The notes beneath the pieces are model-generated. The model made no database searches. It saw nothing but the letters and a program-made list of their open reading frames with translations, and was not told the origin of the DNA. Shown here piece after piece: positions 63,627-64,000 of a DNA stretch of 64,000 nucleotides. Numbering within the stretch: position 1 is the stretch's first letter; each line of letters opens with the position of its first letter. Where the stretch lies: contig NZ_JARGDO010000013.1 of the NCBI RefSeq assembly GCF_029211185.1, positions 1 to 64,000 of the forward strand. The letters are read 5' to 3'. Origin of the DNA: Tessaracoccus caeni (GTDB taxonomy: Bacteria > Actinomycetota > Actinomycetes > Propionibacteriales > Propionibacteriaceae). The position numbers were made by a program, and so were the translations under genes.

Positions 63627-64000
63627 CTACCCGAGGGCGGAGATGTCCGACGCGGCGGTGGCCCAGGAATCAGCCGGGCTATCGGTCTTGTCGACGTCGA
63701 CGCGGTTGATCGCCTGGGAGATGGCGGCGCGGTAGGCGAAGTAGTTCGGGCCCTTGAACGGGTTGACGGTGACGGCCTTCGCCCGATCGGCCAGGATTTG
63801 ACCGGTGGGAGCGTCGTTGAAGAACGGGTTCGTCACCGACAGCAGATCCTCGCTCTCGAGAGCGGTCACCTGGCTCGGGAAGGTGCCCTTCAGCTTGAAG
63901 GCCTTGATCTGCTGCTCCGGGGCGGTCAGCCACGCGGCCAGCTTCTTGGCCTCCTCGACGTTCTTGCCCTGCGCGGGCACGGTCAGGAACGAGCCGCCCC
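63627..64000 (-). CDS. Sugar ABC transporter binding protein (C-terminal part)
   Basis: The last 124 or so codons of a solute-binding protein; the gene continues past the right edge. GGSFLTVPAQGKNVEEAKKL and AAWLTAPEQQIKAFKLKGTF with the ending AISQAINRVDVDKTDSPADS are typical of CUT1 sugar-binding lipoproteins such as CebE. The position upstream of the two permeases supports cellobiose or other beta-glucosides as ligand. N-terminus and signal peptide not visible. Confidence 0.88.
   Translation of the reverse strand, partial: GGSFLTVPAQGKNVEEAKKLAAWLTAPEQQIKAFKLKGTFPSQVTALESEDLLSVTNPFFNDAPTGQILADRAKAVTVNPFKGPNYFAYRAAISQAINRVDVDKTDSPADSWATAASDISALG

Overview
The window is GC-rich, densely coded and typical of an actinobacterium. 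Lineage markers are a mycothiol S-conjugate amidase (mca), proteins resembling the actinobacterial families DUF4245 and DUF4307, a DtxR/IdeR-type iron box, leaderless starts and frequent GTG/TTG starts. Propionibacteriaceae is my best guess for the family, but this is inference. I saw no rRNA, tRNA, transposase, integrase or CRISPR array.

Layout. 1-7.3 kb: S4 RNA-binding protein, SDR oxidoreductase, then a minus-strand run holding a DtxR-controlled siderophore ABC importer, two crcB fluoride channels and a CDF metal exporter. 7.4-10.4 kb: nhaA and ychF; the 3' end of ychF is rebuilt with foreign codons and its native end lies about 0.5 kb downstream, behind a small foreign gene. 10.4-15.4 kb: accessory stretch (VOC protein, deoxyribosyltransferase-like protein, vapBC, fructosamine-kinase-like protein, pcp, mug). 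15.5-24 kb: MATE exporter, MarR/MFS pair, mmuPM plus an EamA exporter, transglutaminase-like and kinase-like pair, cold-shock gene. 24.2-37.8 kb: ppc, Phd/PIN toxin-antitoxin pair, ddaH, permease plus UspA, M18 aminopeptidase, rhomboid-like protein, rmuC, ilvA. 37.9-54.9 kb: a conserved actinobacterial backbone (ispH, xseA, xseB, DUF4245-like, Z-prenyl transferase, hemolysin III, PhoH2, YyaL-like, mca, DUF4307-like, greA), interrupted by a decayed NYN/AbiE patch (46.1-47.7 kb) and by a beta-glucoside PTS cassette (49.8-54.2 kb) with its own antiterminator. 54.9-58 kb: DUF2089-like plus envelope-stress-like pair, ung, msrA. 58-64 kb: lipoprotein, then a LacI/GH1/CUT1 ABC cluster organised like the cebEFG-bglC-cebR cluster of Streptomyces and running off the right edge.

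Repeated DNA is the most unusual layer. (1) A 65-bp palindrome family has 24-nt arms and a fixed 17-nt centre; two copies lie between converging genes and a third is cut by the left edge. (2) A 162-163 bp element with 20-bp terminal inverted repeats occurs twice, each time between divergent genes, with a reduced 41-bp form and a 13-bp relic elsewhere. (3) A CTC(T/C)T(T/C)GAGG palindrome family occurs singly, as a tandem duplication, and as a REP-centre-inverted-REP composite. Together with the ychF 3'-end replacement these are the best candidates for undescribed biology here.
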